Origin: Ewingella americana ATCC 33852
GTDB lineage: Bacteria > Pseudomonadota > Gammaproteobacteria > Enterobacterales > Enterobacteriaceae
Assembly (NCBI RefSeq): GCF_000735345.1
Contig: NZ_JMPJ01000017.1
Span: 248,001-312,000 of the forward strand
Length of the DNA stretch: 64,000 bases
Direction of reading: 5' to 3'
The position numbers and the translations under genes were made by a program. The notes under the pieces are model-generated. The model was not told the origin of the DNA and made no database searches. It saw only the letters and a program-made list of their open reading frames with translations. This document shows positions 1 through 11,145 of this stretch, in pieces; the stretch's first letter is position 1, and each line of letters begins with the position of its first letter.

Positions 1-1062
1 GCGGAACGCTGGATCATACATGTCAGGAGAAGCCCAACCTAAGTCGCCACCCTGATTCGCAGAACCTGGGTCTTGAGAAAGCTGTTTCGCTTCATCGGCA
101 AACTTGGCTTTACCGCTGCGGATATCAGCTGCGACCTGCTCAAGCTTAGCGCGAGCCTGATCGTCAGTCATCACCACAGAAGGCTTCAGCAAGATGTGAC
201 GTGCGTGAACCTCAGTGACGGAAACGGTTTTGTTGTCGCCACGGATATCGTTAACTTTCAGGATATGGAAGCCGACGCCCGAACGGATTGGACCGATGAT
301 TTGGCCTTTCTGCGCGGTGCTCAGAGCCTGAGCAAACAGCGTTGGCAGCTCCTGCAATTTACCCCAACCCATGTTGCCGCCTTTCAGCGCCTGTGAGTCA
401 GCAGAGTAGGTGATGGCCATTTTGCCGAAGTCGCCACCGTTGTTCAGCTCAGCCACCAGTTTCTTGGCTAACGCTTCTGCGGTGTCCACTTGGTCCTGCG
501 TCGGGTTTTCCGGCAGAGGAAGCAAGATGTGGCTCAGGTTGAACTCAGCGTCGCCGCCGTTTTGCGCACCAACCTGTTTGGCCAGCGCATCAACTTCCTG
601 CGGCAGAACGGTAACACGACGACGAACTTCGCTGTTACGCACTTCGCTGATCATCATCTCTTTGCGGATCTGCGCGCGGTAAGTGCTGTAGTTCAGACCG
701 TCATAGGCCAGACGGCTACGCAGCTGGTCTACGGTCAGTTTGTTCTGTGCGGCAATCCCAGCGATGGCTTTATCAACGTCATCATCAGTCAGTTTGATGC
801 CCATTTTATCGGCCATCTGCAACTGGATTTTATCCATGATCAGACGATCAAGGATCTGGTGACGCAGCGTCGCATCATCAGGTAATTGCTGATTTGCTTC
901 TTTAGCCTGCTGTTTAACAGATTGCATCAGGCTGTTGACGTCACTGTCCAGGACCACGCCGTTATCAACCACGGCGGCCACTTTATCAACCTCTTGAGGG
1001 GCTGCGAACGCGGTGCTGGCACAAAGCGTTAAGCCGAGGAGAAGTGTTCTCCAGTTCTTCAT
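1..1062 (-). CDS. surA: Periplasmic chaperone / peptidyl-prolyl isomerase SurA (partial, C-terminus missing)
   Basis: The minus-strand frame from the ATG at 1062 stays open for 354 codons to the window edge. The protein has a signal peptide ([10 protein letters not shown]..., likely cleaved after A20), the SurA N-terminal chaperone region, the first parvulin domain, and the beginning of the second (residues [16 protein letters not shown] at the very edge). E. coli SurA has 428 residues, so about 75 C-terminal residues lie outside. SurA escorts unfolded outer-membrane proteins, including LptD, through the periplasm. It lies 66 bp downstream of lptD on the same strand, the usual lptD-surA operon. 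Identity is clear; only the end is missing. Confidence 0.96.
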   Translation of the reverse strand, partial: MKNWRTLLLGLTLCASTAFAAPQEVDKVAAVVDNGVVLDSDVNSLMQSVKQQAKEANQQLPDDATLRHQILDRLIMDKIQLQMADKMGIKLTDDDVDKAIAGIAAQNKLTVDQLRSRLAYDGLNYSTYRAQIRKEMMISEVRNSEVRRRVTVLPQEVDALAKQVGAQNGGDAEFNLSHILLPLPENPTQDQVDTAEALAKKLVAELNNGGDFGKMAITYSADSQALKGGNMGWGKLQELPTLFAQALSTAQKGQIIGPIRSGVGFHILKVNDIRGDNKTVSVTEVHARHILLKPSVVMTDDQARAKLEQVAADIRSGKAKFADEAKQLSQDPGSANQGGDLGWASPDMYDPAFR

Positions 1063-1128
1063 ACATTTTCCATTTGTTTAATCCGCAATTGCGGATGCAA
1101 GTTCACTGAGTTCAACATGTCGTCGGTC

Positions 1129-3504
1129 TTAGAATGCACGTTGGTAAGGCAATATACCGCGGCCCAGCATTTCTGTGGTCCCGAGGGTATGACTATTACT
1201 CAGGCCACGAAGTTCCAGAGTGAGTGAAATCCTGTTGTCATACTTACTTTCTGCGTTGACGGTATCAAAGTTGGTGATCTTGCGCTCGTAGCCAAAGCCA
1301 ACTGCCCAACAGCAGGTATTGTATTGCAGGCCGAGCAATTGATCAGCCGGTTGCTGCGCTTTGGTGTCGTAATAATACGCACCCACGATGGCCCAGCGAT
1401 CGGCAATCGGCCAGCTGGCGATACCGCCCACTTGCGAAATACCTTGCTGATAACCTGGGTTTTGTACGTTCGGCAAGGTCGCCTGAATATACTCCGGGCT
1501 GGCATAACGGTAGCTCAACTGAACCATTTTGTCGGAGTCGGCACGGTATTCAAGCACCGCGTCACCCAGCGCCAAGGAGTCAAGGCGTGTGTCATACTGT
1601 GCACCGCCACGAACACCCCAGAAGTCATTGATTTTGTAGTAGGTATCACCCGCCCACACCAAGCTGCCGGTATCGTCATTCTTGTCCAGAACGCTGTTCT
1701 GATCGCCGGTACGCGGAGGGGTAAAGTAGTAAATCTGGCCCAATGACGCGTTAAAGCGTTCAACCAAGCCATCGTCGTAAATACGCGTAGTTAAACCACC
1801 CGCCACTTGGTTTGCAGAGGCAATACGGTCAAGGCCACTATAGCTCTTATCGCGGAACAGGCCGGTGTAGTCGGACTGAAGCAGCGTGGAGTCATAGGTG
1901 TTGATCCCACTCTGGTCGCGGTAAGGAATGTAGAGATACTGGGCGCGTGGTTCGAGGGTTTGCGTATAGCCCGTGTTCCAATCCATGGTGCGTTCAAACA
2001 CCATCTTGCCGTCAGATTTAAACTCAGGCAGCGTACGGTTCACCGAGCTTTGCAGCTTAGAGTTAGGGTTGGCAGCAAAGAACGAGTCAGGAATATCCTG
2101 CTGATAATGGGTCGTCATCAATTTGACTTCATTATCGAGGCTACCCAGCCTGTTACTCAGCGGCAGGCTTAACGTTGGCTCCAAGTGCAGTCGCGTGGCT
2201 TCCGGGTTATCCGGGTTCACGCTGGTGAATTTGGCGGCCTGCCCGTAGACATGAAGATCAAATGGACCGAGATCGTTTTTGTAGTAGTTGACGTCAAACT
2301 GCGGCATTGCGCGGTAAGCATTGTTATTACCCGCACCGTTAAAGATCTGGAACTGCTTACTGGCTAAAGTCGCATCCCAGTTCTTGTTGGCATAGCCCAC
2401 GCTGAATTTCTGCGAAGCGTAGCCGTCAGTGGTTGAGCCGTATTTTGAGTCAAAGTCGGTGAAGTAGTACGGATCGCTGACCTTGGTATAGTCAACGTTG
2501 AAACGCCAAACTTGATCAACGACGCCCGAGTGGGCCCAGTAGTACATCCAGCGCTTGGTTTTATCGCTGGTACGCGCCTGACTTTTTACAAAGTCGTCGT
2601 CGATTTTTTTGTCATTGCCCAAATAATCGAACTCCATCATACCCGCGCCGAGTCCGGTCAGATAACGGAACTCGTTCTGCAATTGCAGACCACGGTTGCT
2701 CATGTAGTTCGGGGTGATAGTGGCGTCGTAATTAGGCGCGATATTCCAGTAATAAGGAATAGTGACGCCAAAGCCGTTGGTGTTGCTGTAGTTGGCGTTC
2801 GGGATCAAGAAACCGGAACGACGGCGGTCGCCGATTGGCAACTGCATGTATGGGCTGTAGAACACCGGCACTGGGCCAATGTGGAAACGGGCGTTCCAGA
2901 TCTCTGCCACTTCTTCCTGACGGTCTTCGATGATGGTTGAACCCACCACGCTCCAGCTGTTATCGCCGGGCAGACAGGAAGTAAAGGTCCCGTTATCCAG
3001 AATGGTGTAGCGGTTGCTGTCACGCTGCTTCATCTTATCTGCCGTACCACGACCTTGACGGCCTACCATTTGGTAGTCGCCTTTTTCCATATCGGTATCT
3101 TTGGTGGTCAGATTCGAGAAGCCTTTAGGACCGTTCAGTTTGACCTGCGGATCGCTATATCTCACGTCACCGGTTGCGGTCACGGTGCGGATTGGCGTGG
3201 CTTCGCCAGGCGTAGTCACCTGGTTGAGCTGCACCTGATCGGCAGTCAGGGAGCTGTTACCCTGCTCGACATTAACGCTACCGCTAAACAGCGCGTTGTC
3301 GGGATAGTTGCCGGTTGCCTGATCCGCCTGAATATTGACAGGAAGCTTGTTCGGGTCACCGGTAACCAGAGGTTTATCATAAGTAGGTACCCCGAGCATA
3401 CATTGCGCAGCGAGGTCGGCTAAAGCGCCATGGCTGTACAGGGCCGTCCAAATAGTGGTGGCCAGCAGCGTGGGGAAGCGTGTTTTCAGACGTCTGTTTT
3501 TCAT
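1129..3504 (-). CDS. lptD: LPS-assembly outer-membrane protein LptD
   Basis: A 791-residue protein (E. coli about 784) that forms the outer-membrane barrel of the LptDE translocon and inserts lipopolysaccharide into the outer leaflet. It has a signal peptide cleaved near A29 ([10 protein letters not shown]), an N-terminal OstA/LptA-like jellyroll domain (about residues 50-200) and a long C-terminal barrel ending in phenylalanine. The four cysteines needed for the inter-domain disulfides are present: C35, C177 and the adjacent pair C731-C732. It is the first gene of the lptD-surA unit, divergent from djlA. The start is the ATG directly before the signal peptide. Confidence 0.97.
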   Translation of the reverse strand: MKNRRLKTRFPTLLATTIWTALYSHGALADLAAQCMLGVPTYDKPLVTGDPNKLPVNIQADQATGNYPDNALFSGSVNVEQGNSSLTADQVQLNQVTTPGEATPIRTVTATGDVRYSDPQVKLNGPKGFSNLTTKDTDMEKGDYQMVGRQGRGTADKMKQRDSNRYTILDNGTFTSCLPGDNSWSVVGSTIIEDRQEEVAEIWNARFHIGPVPVFYSPYMQLPIGDRRRSGFLIPNANYSNTNGFGVTIPYYWNIAPNYDATITPNYMSNRGLQLQNEFRYLTGLGAGMMEFDYLGNDKKIDDDFVKSQARTSDKTKRWMYYWAHSGVVDQVWRFNVDYTKVSDPYYFTDFDSKYGSTTDGYASQKFSVGYANKNWDATLASKQFQIFNGAGNNNAYRAMPQFDVNYYKNDLGPFDLHVYGQAAKFTSVNPDNPEATRLHLEPTLSLPLSNRLGSLDNEVKLMTTHYQQDIPDSFFAANPNSKLQSSVNRTLPEFKSDGKMVFERTMDWNTGYTQTLEPRAQYLYIPYRDQSGINTYDSTLLQSDYTGLFRDKSYSGLDRIASANQVAGGLTTRIYDDGLVERFNASLGQIYYFTPPRTGDQNSVLDKNDDTGSLVWAGDTYYKINDFWGVRGGAQYDTRLDSLALGDAVLEYRADSDKMVQLSYRYASPEYIQATLPNVQNPGYQQGISQVGGIASWPIADRWAIVGAYYYDTKAQQPADQLLGLQYNTCCWAVGFGYERKITNFDTVNAESKYDNRISLTLELRGLSNSHTLGTTEMLGRGILPYQRAF

Positions 3505-3686
3505 ACGTAAATTGGTGTTCCGTCATCAGAGGCATCATGCCGGCAAACGGTCAGAGACTATATTACTCATCATCGTTGCGCTAGTGTTAAATCCAACCGG
3601 TAAACGTCGTAGCCGTTAGGCACAACGATAAATGCCAGTTATGATAAAGCAATTTTTCGACGACGCCATGGTGAATTGAGGAGTAT

Positions 3687-4505
3687 ATGCAGTATTGGGG
3701 AAAGCTGCTCGGGCTTGTGCTGGGTTTAATGTCCGGCGTGGGATTCTGGGGAATCGTTATTGGGGTGTTGATTGGACACATGTTCGACAAGGCGCGCTCG
3801 GTTAAGAGTCGCGGTTATTTTGCCGATCAACAGACAAGACAAACTGTTTTTTTCCGCACCACCTTTGAGGTGATGGGGCATTTAACGAAATCAAAGGGGC
3901 GTGTGACCGAGGCTGATATTCAAATTGCCAGCCTTTATATGGACCGAATGCAGTTGCACGGTGAGAACCGAAATGCGGCACAGCGCGCATTCCAGAGTGG
4001 TAAAGAGTCGAGTTATCCGCTGCGTGAGAAAATGCGTGAGCTGCGCAATGTGTGCTTCGGGCGTTTCGACTTAATCCGGACTTTTCTGGAAATTCAGATC
4101 CAAGCCGCATTTGCCGATGGCTCGTTGCATCCCAATGAGCGGCAGGTGCTGAATGTCATCGCCGAAGAGCTGGGCATCTCCCGTCAGCAGTTTGACCAGT
4201 TCCTCAGCATGATGGAGGGCGGTCAGCAGTTTGGCGGCGGCCAGCAGGGGCGCTACTCGGAGGGCGGATTCCGTCAGGCTCAGCAGGGGCCGACCTTGGC
4301 CGATGCTTGTAAAGTGCTGGGTGTTAGCCCGTCAGACGATAGCGCCACGATTAAACGTGCCTATCGCAAGCTGATGAGCGAGCACCATCCAGACAAGCTG
4401 GTGGCGAAAGGCTTACCACCGGAAATGATGGAGATGGCGAAAGAGAAAGCGCAGGCGATTCAGGCGGCTTATGACCTGATTAAGCGCGAGAAAGGGTTTA
4501 AATAA
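3687..4505 (+). CDS. djlA: Membrane-anchored DnaJ-like co-chaperone DjlA
   Basis: A 272-residue type III J-protein. One N-terminal transmembrane segment (about residues 6-31, glycine-rich) is followed by a TerB-like central domain with a Gly/Gln-rich linker near residue 180 and a C-terminal J domain with the HPD motif at 234-236, which stimulates the ATPase of DnaK. In E. coli DjlA works with DnaK and can induce colanic acid synthesis through the Rcs phosphorelay when overproduced. It is divergent from lptD and convergent with rluA, sharing a bidirectional terminator. The short hydrophobic N-terminus directly after the ATG supports the chosen start. Confidence 0.96.
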   Translation: MQYWGKLLGLVLGLMSGVGFWGIVIGVLIGHMFDKARSVKSRGYFADQQTRQTVFFRTTFEVMGHLTKSKGRVTEADIQIASLYMDRMQLHGENRNAAQRAFQSGKESSYPLREKMRELRNVCFGRFDLIRTFLEIQIQAAFADGSLHPNERQVLNVIAEELGISRQQFDQFLSMMEGGQQFGGGQQGRYSEGGFRQAQQGPTLADACKVLGVSPSDDSATIKRAYRKLMSEHHPDKLVAKGLPPEMMEMAKEKAQAIQAAYDLIKREKGFK

Positions 4506-4530
4506 ACTTCCTTTCTTGTGGCGAAAAAAA

Positions 4531-4559
4531 GGCGCTGAATGCGAGTTCAGCGCCTTTTT
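4531..4559. terminator. Bidirectional terminator between djlA and rluA
   Basis: Nine-base perfect stem GGCGCTGAA / TTCAGCGCC with a 6-nt loop, followed by five T on the plus strand and preceded by seven A, so it can end both djlA and rluA transcripts. Confidence 0.85.
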
Positions 4560-4573
4560 CTTTAATGCTGCTT

Positions 4574-5275
4574 TTAGAAGTCCGGCTCGCAGTTAAAGAC
4601 CACTGGCGTATCGGTGATTGGATGGTAGAACGATAGCTCCTGCGCATGCAGTTGCAGGCGATTGACCACGCCCAGCGCCTCGGGCGGCGCATAAAATTTA
4701 TCGCCAAGGATCGGATGGCCGATAGCCAGCAGGTGAACACGCAGCTGGTGAGAACGGCCTGTTATCGGCCGCAGCTTAACGCGCGTGGTGCCGTCATCGT
4801 CCCAAGACATCACTTCATACTGGGTGAGGGCTTTTTTTCCCGTTTCGTGACACACCTTCTGTTTTGGGCGATTCGGGTAATCACAAATCAGCGGTAAATC
4901 GATAATGCCGTAATCCTCTTCTACCCGGCCCCAAACGCGGGCGATATAGACTTTTTTGGTCTCGCGCTCGCGGAACTGGCGCTTAAGCTCGCGCTCGGCT
5001 TCCTTGGTTAACGCCACCACAATCACGCCACTGGTGGACATATCAAGGCGATGCACCGACTCGGCTTCGGGAAACTCTTGCTGAATGCGGGTCATCAGGC
5101 TGTCGTGATGCTCAGCCAGCTTGCCGGGAACTGACAGCAGGCCGCTCGGCTTATTGACCACCATGATGTGCTCATCCTGAAAAATCACCTGCAACCATGG
5201 ATCCTTCGGCGGGTTGTAATCCTCCAGCGGCTTGGTGTTGGAAGGGATGTGGGATGTGGATTGATTTTCACTCAT
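4574..5275 (-). CDS. rluA: 23S/tRNA pseudouridine synthase RluA
   Basis: A 233-residue dual-specificity pseudouridine synthase which, in E. coli, modifies U746 of 23S rRNA and U32 of several tRNAs. The catalytic motif HRLDMSTSG carries the nucleophilic Asp at residue 78. The RluA-family motifs GRSHQLRVH and HPILGD follow in the C-terminal half. The first roughly 25 residues are polar and variable, so the exact start is less certain than the rest; the ATG at 5275 gives a slightly long but normal protein. In E. coli it also sits beside rapA and djlA. Confidence 0.95.
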   Translation of the reverse strand: MSENQSTSHIPSNTKPLEDYNPPKDPWLQVIFQDEHIMVVNKPSGLLSVPGKLAEHHDSLMTRIQQEFPEAESVHRLDMSTSGVIVVALTKEAERELKRQFRERETKKVYIARVWGRVEEDYGIIDLPLICDYPNRPKQKVCHETGKKALTQYEVMSWDDDGTTRVKLRPITGRSHQLRVHLLAIGHPILGDKFYAPPEALGVVNRLQLHAQELSFYHPITDTPVVFNCEPDF

Positions 5276-5308
5276 CGCGGTTTCAATTTTCTACTGTCAT
5301 GAAAAGGG

Positions 5309-5333
5309 AAGAGGCAGGGGACTCCTGCCTCTT
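5309..5333 (-). terminator. Probable terminator of rapA
   Basis: A 10-bp inverted repeat (AAGAGGCAGG / CCTGCCTCTT) with a 5-nt loop, just after the rapA stop. On the minus strand it is followed by CCCTTTTC, a weak U tract. Confidence 0.6.
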
Positions 5334-5341
5334 GGCTGGCA

Positions 5342-8239
5342 TTACTGGTGGCTAACCACTACCAGACGGATAGCATCCAGACGCCAGCTGGCATCGTTCA
5401 GGTTAGCCAGAACCTGTTGGCGATTCGATTCTATCGCTTCCAGCTCATCATCACGAATGTTCGGGTTAACCTCTTTCAGCGACTTCAGGCGCGCCAGCTC
5501 TTGGTTCAGCTGCACGTCGGCTTCAACCTTGGCGGCTTCAATCAGCGTGCGAGCTTCTTCGGCAATCTGCGGCTCTGCCTGTTGCAGCATGGCGTGGACA
5601 TCAGCCTGCACCGCGTTGACCAGTTTGCTGGAGTTGTGACGGTTAATGGCATTTAACTGGCGGTTGAAGCTTTCGAACTCAACCTGAGCCGCCAGATTGG
5701 TGCCTTTACGGTCCATCAGCATGCGAACCGGCGTCGGTGGCAAGAAGCGGGTTAATTGCAGGTGCTTCGGTGCCTGACACTCCACAACATACACCAGCTC
5801 AGCCAGCAGCGTGCCGACCGGCAGCGCCTTATTCTTCAGGATTGACACCGCGCAGCTGCCGGTGTCGCCAGACAGAATAAGATCCAGGCCGTTGCGAATG
5901 ATTGGATGCTCCCAACTGATGAACTGGGTGTCTTCGCGGGACAGCGCCTGCTCACGGTCGAAGGTCACGGTGCAGCCATCTTCCGGCAGCCCCGGGAAGT
6001 CCGGCACCAGCATGTGATCCGACGGCGTCAGCACGATCAGGTTATCGCTGCGGTCTTCTTGGTTGATCCCCACGATGTCGAACAGGTTCAGCGCGAAGTT
6101 GACCAGATTGACGTCGTTATCCTGCTCGCCAATCTCTTTTGCCAGCTGCTGCGCCGGTTCGCCGCCGTTGGAATGCATCTCCAGTAGGCGGTCGCGGCCG
6201 TTTTCCAGCTCCAGCTTCAGGGCGTCGTGCTTACTGCGGCATTCAGCAATAAACTCGTTCAGACCCTCTTGCTCGTTTGGCGTCGCCAAGAAAGCAATCA
6301 GCTGCTCATAGGCGCTGTCGTAAATGGTGCGGCCGGTCGGGCAGGTGTGCTCGAACGCGTCCAGACCTTCATGGAACCAACGCACCAGCACCGACTGTGC
6401 GGTCTGCTCGAGGTAAGGCACCATGATGTCGATGTTGTTCTGCTGGCCGATACGGTCCAGACGGCCAATACGCTGCTCCAGTAGGTCCGGGTTAAATGGC
6501 AGGTCGAACATCACCATTTTGCTGGCGAACTGGAAGTTACGCCCTTCGGATCCGATTTCAGAACAGAGCAGCACCTGCGCGCCATCTTCCTGAGAAGCGA
6601 AGTAGGCCGCCGCGCGGTCACGCTCAATAATCGACAAACCTTCGTGGAACACGGCAGCACGGATAGCTTCACGCTCGCGCAGCACCTGCTCGAGTTGCAG
6701 CGCGGTGGCGGCTTTGGCGCAGATCACCAGCACTTTTTCGTCACGGTTGGCCGTCAGGTAGCCCAGCAGCCACTCAACGCGCGGGTCGAAGTTCCACCAG
6801 GTGGCGTTGTCGCCTTCGAACTCCTGATAAATCTGCTCCGGGTAGAGCATGTCGTAGGCACGCGCTTCCACCGTTTTCTTAGCGCCCATGATGCCGGACA
6901 CCTTAATCGCCGTCTGGTACTGGGTTGGCAGAGGCAATTTCACCGCGTTCAGGTGGCGCTCAGGGAAGCCTTTCACACCGTTACGGGTGTTACGGAACAG
7001 CACGCGGCTGGTGCCGTGGCGGTCCATCAGCATGGCGACCAGTTTTTTGGCGGCGGCTTCATCACCGGCGTTGGCAGCTGCCAGCAGGTTGTCGACGTCG
7101 GCATTGCCCACGCGCTCACCCAGCAGCGCCAGCGCTTCCGGCGTTAATTGTTCTTGGTTGAGCAGCAGGGTCACGGCGTCAGCCACTGGCTGATACTGCT
7201 GCTGCTCTTCAATGAATTCTTCGTAATCGTGGAAACGATCTGGGTCGAGCAGGCGCAGGCGGGCAAAGTGGCTCTGCTGGCCCAACTGCTCTGGGGTTGC
7301 GGTCAGCAACAGCACGCTTGGGATCTGCTGAGAAAGCTGCTCGATAACCTGATATTCGCGGCTCGGCGCGTCTTCGCTCCACACCAAGTGGTGCGCTTCG
7401 TCGACTACCAGCATGTCCCACTCGGCTTCGGACAACTGCTCGAGACGAGACTTATTGCGGCGCACGAAGTCCAGCGAACAGATAACCAGCTGCTCGGTTT
7501 CAAACGGGTTAGTGGCTTCATGGACCGACTCGGCATAACGGTCGTCATCAAACAGCGAGAAGCGCAGGTTGAAGCGGCGCAGCATCTCGACCAGCCACTG
7601 GTGTTGCAGAGTTTCTGGCACCACGATCAGCACGCGCTCGGCGCGACCAGACAGCAGTTGCTGGTGGATGATCATCCCGGCTTCGATGGTTTTACCCAGA
7701 CCCACTTCGTCGGCTAACAGCACGCGCGGGGCGTGGCGCTGGCCCACTTCATAAGCAATGTGTAACTGGTGCGGGATCAGGCTGGCGCGCATACCGCGCA
7801 GGCCGCCGAACTCCAGACGGAACTGTTCGCGCTGGTATTTACGGGCGCGGAAGCGCAGGGCGAAACGGTCCATGCGGTCGATTTGACCGGCGAACAGTCG
7901 GTCTTGAGGCTTACTGAAGGTCAGCTTGCTGTCGAGGAGCACTTCGCGCATCGCGACGCCCGTCTCTTCGGTGTCGGTACGCGTACCGATGTAGGTCAGC
8001 AGCCCTTTATCTTCAACCACTTCTTCCACCAGTAGCTGCCATCCTTCATGGCTACTGATGGTATCCCCGGTGTTAAACATCACGCGGGTGATTGGGGAAT
8101 CATTACGAGCATACAGTCGGTTTTCACCAGTGGCGGGGAAAAGCAGGGTTACCATGCGCGTATCAATCGCGACGACGGTCCCTAATCCTAATTCGCTTTC
8201 CGTGTCGCTTATCCAGCGTTGACCCAATGTAAACGGCAT
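5342..8239 (-). CDS. rapA: RNA polymerase-recycling ATPase RapA (HepA)
   Basis: A 965-residue Swi2/Snf2 ATPase (E. coli 968) that binds core RNA polymerase and helps it recycle after transcription. Two N-terminal Tudor-like domains (residues 1-107) precede the helicase core, with Walker A DEVGLGKT at 177-184 and the DEAH box at 280-283. The second RecA lobe contains [11 protein letters not shown] and the arginine-finger segment [11 protein letters not shown]. The C-terminal part is the RapA-specific spacer and effector region. It stands alone between polB and rluA on the same strand, in the E. coli order. Confidence 0.97.
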   Translation of the reverse strand: MPFTLGQRWISDTESELGLGTVVAIDTRMVTLLFPATGENRLYARNDSPITRVMFNTGDTISSHEGWQLLVEEVVEDKGLLTYIGTRTDTEETGVAMREVLLDSKLTFSKPQDRLFAGQIDRMDRFALRFRARKYQREQFRLEFGGLRGMRASLIPHQLHIAYEVGQRHAPRVLLADEVGLGKTIEAGMIIHQQLLSGRAERVLIVVPETLQHQWLVEMLRRFNLRFSLFDDDRYAESVHEATNPFETEQLVICSLDFVRRNKSRLEQLSEAEWDMLVVDEAHHLVWSEDAPSREYQVIEQLSQQIPSVLLLTATPEQLGQQSHFARLRLLDPDRFHDYEEFIEEQQQYQPVADAVTLLLNQEQLTPEALALLGERVGNADVDNLLAAANAGDEAAAKKLVAMLMDRHGTSRVLFRNTRNGVKGFPERHLNAVKLPLPTQYQTAIKVSGIMGAKKTVEARAYDMLYPEQIYQEFEGDNATWWNFDPRVEWLLGYLTANRDEKVLVICAKAATALQLEQVLREREAIRAAVFHEGLSIIERDRAAAYFASQEDGAQVLLCSEIGSEGRNFQFASKMVMFDLPFNPDLLEQRIGRLDRIGQQNNIDIMVPYLEQTAQSVLVRWFHEGLDAFEHTCPTGRTIYDSAYEQLIAFLATPNEQEGLNEFIAECRSKHDALKLELENGRDRLLEMHSNGGEPAQQLAKEIGEQDNDVNLVNFALNLFDIVGINQEDRSDNLIVLTPSDHMLVPDFPGLPEDGCTVTFDREQALSREDTQFISWEHPIIRNGLDLILSGDTGSCAVSILKNKALPVGTLLAELVYVVECQAPKHLQLTRFLPPTPVRMLMDRKGTNLAAQVEFESFNRQLNAINRHNSSKLVNAVQADVHAMLQQAEPQIAEEARTLIEAAKVEADVQLNQELARLKSLKEVNPNIRDDELEAIESNRQQVLANLNDASWRLDAIRLVVVSHQ

Positions 8240-8434
8240 AATCTCTCTCTGTGTCTGTCTGTTATGAACGGCTTTACTGCGCCCTGATTTTTAGTAATAG
8301 CTTGCTTTCCTCGCCAGTGGCGCGGAATTGTTAATTTTATGGGGGTGGTTCAGATTCGGGAAAGGGCGCTATGGTAATAGAAGGCGGCCCTTTCGTCACG
8401 ATACATCTTTACTAAACAGACCCGCGCGCCTGAT

Positions 8435-10735
8435 TTAAAACAAACCCATCTGGCCAGTGATAAGTGTAGCAAAGTCATCATGCAGGAAGGGCAGAATGCC
8501 GTCGGCCACCGGCTCGAGCTGGCGCTCAATATAGTGGTCGTAATCAATTGGCGAATGCAGATTCTCCAGCGGTTCTGGCCCCGAGGTGGTCATTACATAG
8601 CTTATCCAGCCGCCGTTTTGGTACTGCTGGGCGCGGCCTTGGGCCACATTATACTCGTCGGCCAGCCTTGCAGCTCGAACGTGCGGCGGCACATTGCGCT
8701 CGTAGTCGCTGAGCTTGCGGCGCAGGCGCTTGCGATAAACCAGCTGGCTGTCGAACTCTCCCGCCAGCGTGCTTGCCACGTACTCTCGCACGTAGTCCTG
8801 ATAGGGCTGATTATGGAAAATGCGTTGATACAGCGCCTGCTGGAACTCCTGCGCCAACGGCGTCCAGTCGGTGCGCACGGTTTCCAAACCTTTATAGATG
8901 ATATGTTCGCCGTCCGCGCCTTGGGTTAACCCGGCGTAGCGTTTTTTGCTGCCCTGCTCGGAGCCGCGAATGGTCGGCATCAGGAAGCGTTTGAAGTGAG
9001 TCTCAAACTCCAGCTCCAGCGCGCTTTCCAGCCCATATTCCTGTTGGAGATGAGCTTTCCACCAAGCATTAACCTGCTCCACCAGACGGCGGCCAATGGC
9101 CCCGGCCTCCTCTTCAGAGTGGGCTTTATTCAGCCAGACAAAGGTGGAATCAGTATCGCCATAGATCACCTGAAAGCCTTCGGCTTCAATCAGTTCGCGG
9201 GTTTGGCGCATGATGTCGTGGCCGCGCAGGGTGATAGACGACGCCAGCCTTGGGTCGAAGAAACGACAGCCGCTGGAACCCAGCACGCCATAAAAAGCAT
9301 TCATGATTATTTTCAGCGCCTGCGACAGCGGCTTGTTTTTTTGCTGCTTGGCGGTTTCGCGCCCTTGCCAGATTTGCCGGACGATCTCCGGCAGGCAGTG
9401 CTTGTCACGGGAGAAGTGCGCGCCGCGATAGCCCGGCACGGCGTGTTGCTCATCGGGCTGCTGCAAACCGGCGACCAGCCCGACGGGGTCAATCAGGAAG
9501 GTGCGGATAATCGACGGATAAAGGCTTTTGTAGTCGAGCACCAGCACGGAATCATACAGGCCGGGACGGGAGTCCATCACGAAGCCGCCTGGGCTCATTT
9601 CCCCTTCGCGTTCACCCATGTTCGGCGCGACATAGCCGATGCGATGCATGCGCGGTAAATAAAGGTGGGTGAAAGCGGCCACCGAGCCGCCGTGGCGATC
9701 GACCGCCAGCCCGGTCACCGAAGCGCGCTCGAGCAGGAAGGGCATCAGCTCGGTTTTGGCAAAAATGCGCGTCACTAGCTCGCAGTCTTTCAGGTTGTAG
9801 TGGGCCAGCGCGGGCTTATTTTCGCGAAAACGCTGTTCAATCTCGGCCAGCCGCTGGTAAGGGCTGTCACTGGCTTTACCTTCGCCAAGCAAAGTTTGCG
9901 AGACGTTTTCCAAACTGAACGAAGAGAAGTTCCAGAAAGCCGATTTCAGTGCTTCAATGCCGTCAATGATTAAACGCCCGGCGGCCGCAGCGAAGAAATG
10001 CCCCTGCTTGAAGCCGTGCTCGCGCCACTCAAGGTCGCTACCGTCGCGGCCAAAACGCAGCGGAATATGGTAGCGCTCGGCGTGTTTTTGCAGCACGCGC
10101 AGGTCAAACTGCACCACATTCCAGCCGATAATGACGTCAGGATCATAGGCTGCCAGCCACTCATTGAGCTTCTCCAACAGCTTCGGGCGGCTGTCGACAT
10201 ACTCCAGAATGAAGTCGCGCGGAGTATTAGTGTTACCATTCGGCGGCCCGAGCATGTAGACGTGGCGCTGGCCGCAGCCTTCAAGGCCAATGCAGTAAAG
10301 CTCGCCGTTGCCGCTGGTTTCAATGTCCAGCGAACAGAGTTTTAGCGGCGGGCGATAAGCCTCGGCAGGCTTCATGCGGGTTTCGACCAGCAGATTGTCG
10401 CCGCTCTGCTGGCCGCTGAACCAGACCGGCGCGGTGATGTAGCGCTCCATCAGGTAGCGCTCCGGCGGGCGAATATCTGCTTCAAACAGCGTGACGCCAC
10501 TCTCTTTGAGCAGCTTCTCCAGTCGCATTAACTGGCGGTGCTGAGTGCAATACAGCCCAAGGACCGGGCGAGATTGGAAATCCTGCAAAGGCAGCTCGCG
10601 CAGGCTGTAGCCCTTCTCACCAACCAGTAGCCGTTCGGCCTGCTTGCGCTGCTCGACGGGCAAAAAAGCCACTGATTCCTGCAAAGGTAAACGCACGCGC
10701 TGAGGGCCGCTGTCAGTCGCCAGCCACAGCTCCAC
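8435..10735 (-). CDS. polB: DNA polymerase II (family B); conserved N-terminus lacks a usable start
   Basis: SOS-type family B polymerase used for replication restart and translesion synthesis. Visible motifs are the exonuclease I motif LDIET (about residues 136-140), polymerase motif [11 protein letters not shown] and motif C YGDTDS. The annotated GTG at 10735 gives 766 residues against 783 in E. coli. The same frame continues upstream and encodes [17 protein letters not shown] (10736-10783), which matches the E. coli N-terminus [17 protein letters not shown]. The real protein should therefore begin further upstream. Between the in-frame TAA at 10883-10885 and 10735 there is no ATG, GTG or TTG. 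Adding one G to the GGGG run at 10780-10783 would join a GTG at 10788. Either an indel or a non-standard start is needed; the rest of the gene is intact. Confidence 0.9.
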   Translation of the reverse strand: MELWLATDSGPQRVRLPLQESVAFLPVEQRKQAERLLVGEKGYSLRELPLQDFQSRPVLGLYCTQHRQLMRLEKLLKESGVTLFEADIRPPERYLMERYITAPVWFSGQQSGDNLLVETRMKPAEAYRPPLKLCSLDIETSGNGELYCIGLEGCGQRHVYMLGPPNGNTNTPRDFILEYVDSRPKLLEKLNEWLAAYDPDVIIGWNVVQFDLRVLQKHAERYHIPLRFGRDGSDLEWREHGFKQGHFFAAAAGRLIIDGIEALKSAFWNFSSFSLENVSQTLLGEGKASDSPYQRLAEIEQRFRENKPALAHYNLKDCELVTRIFAKTELMPFLLERASVTGLAVDRHGGSVAAFTHLYLPRMHRIGYVAPNMGEREGEMSPGGFVMDSRPGLYDSVLVLDYKSLYPSIIRTFLIDPVGLVAGLQQPDEQHAVPGYRGAHFSRDKHCLPEIVRQIWQGRETAKQQKNKPLSQALKIIMNAFYGVLGSSGCRFFDPRLASSITLRGHDIMRQTRELIEAEGFQVIYGDTDSTFVWLNKAHSEEEAGAIGRRLVEQVNAWWKAHLQQEYGLESALELEFETHFKRFLMPTIRGSEQGSKKRYAGLTQGADGEHIIYKGLETVRTDWTPLAQEFQQALYQRIFHNQPYQDYVREYVASTLAGEFDSQLVYRKRLRRKLSDYERNVPPHVRAARLADEYNVAQGRAQQYQNGGWISYVMTTSGPEPLENLHSPIDYDHYIERQLEPVADGILPFLHDDFATLITGQMGLF

Positions 10736-10788
10736 CTCCGTGCCGCGCGGGGTGTCGCGCCAGTGTCGGGTTAAAACAAACCCCTCAC

Positions 10789-11145
10789 GTGGCGAGGTGA
10801 GCGTCGAAGCGTGCGAAGTGGGTGCGTTGATAAGCGCCTCATTAGGTCGAGTAAAAAAGCAGGGCAGAGCAATATAGTATGGTTATTTATACAGTTCTTG
10901 TCCATCGGCGCGGGTTTAAGGCGCATTTAGGCAAATATGCATACAATTCGCCGGTTGACTCACTTTCGCACTGCACTGACAATTCAGCCGCGTAATGTTT
11001 TATAAAGCTACACTTATGAATTACTGGACTGAAATGCATTTTGTGAATGTTTTTCATTTATAGAGTATTCAGTCATTTACCTGATATTGCAGGGATGGTC
11101 AGCCATTGATTTGGCCATGCAAGACGCACATAACACTGGGATTTT
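10789..11145. other. Divergent polB-yabI intergenic region
   Basis: Holds the in-frame but start-less extension of polB (to 10882), the LexA-like site and, nearer yabI, AT-rich sequence without a clear consensus promoter. A 15-codon ORF from the ATG at 11017 has no visible ribosome binding site and is not called. No terminator or repeat is seen. Confidence 0.5.
10877..10896 (-). promoter_or_regulatory. Degenerate LexA box upstream of polB
   Basis: On the minus strand AACTGTATAAATAACCATAC matches the CTGT half of the LexA consensus and its central TA run, but ends in CCAT instead of ACAG. E. coli polB (dinA) has a LexA box at this place. About 13 of 20 consensus positions agree, so binding, if any, may be weak. 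Confidence 0.4.

Noticed and set aside
1324-1746. Long open frames antisense to lptD, rapA, polB and the leu and mur genes
   Set aside because: They are shadows of real genes in other frames, with no ribosome binding sites and no family resemblance.
8360-8394. Inverted repeat GAAAGGGC/GCCCTTTC downstream of polB
   Set aside because: The loop is 19 nt and no T tract follows on the minus strand, so it is not a convincing terminator.
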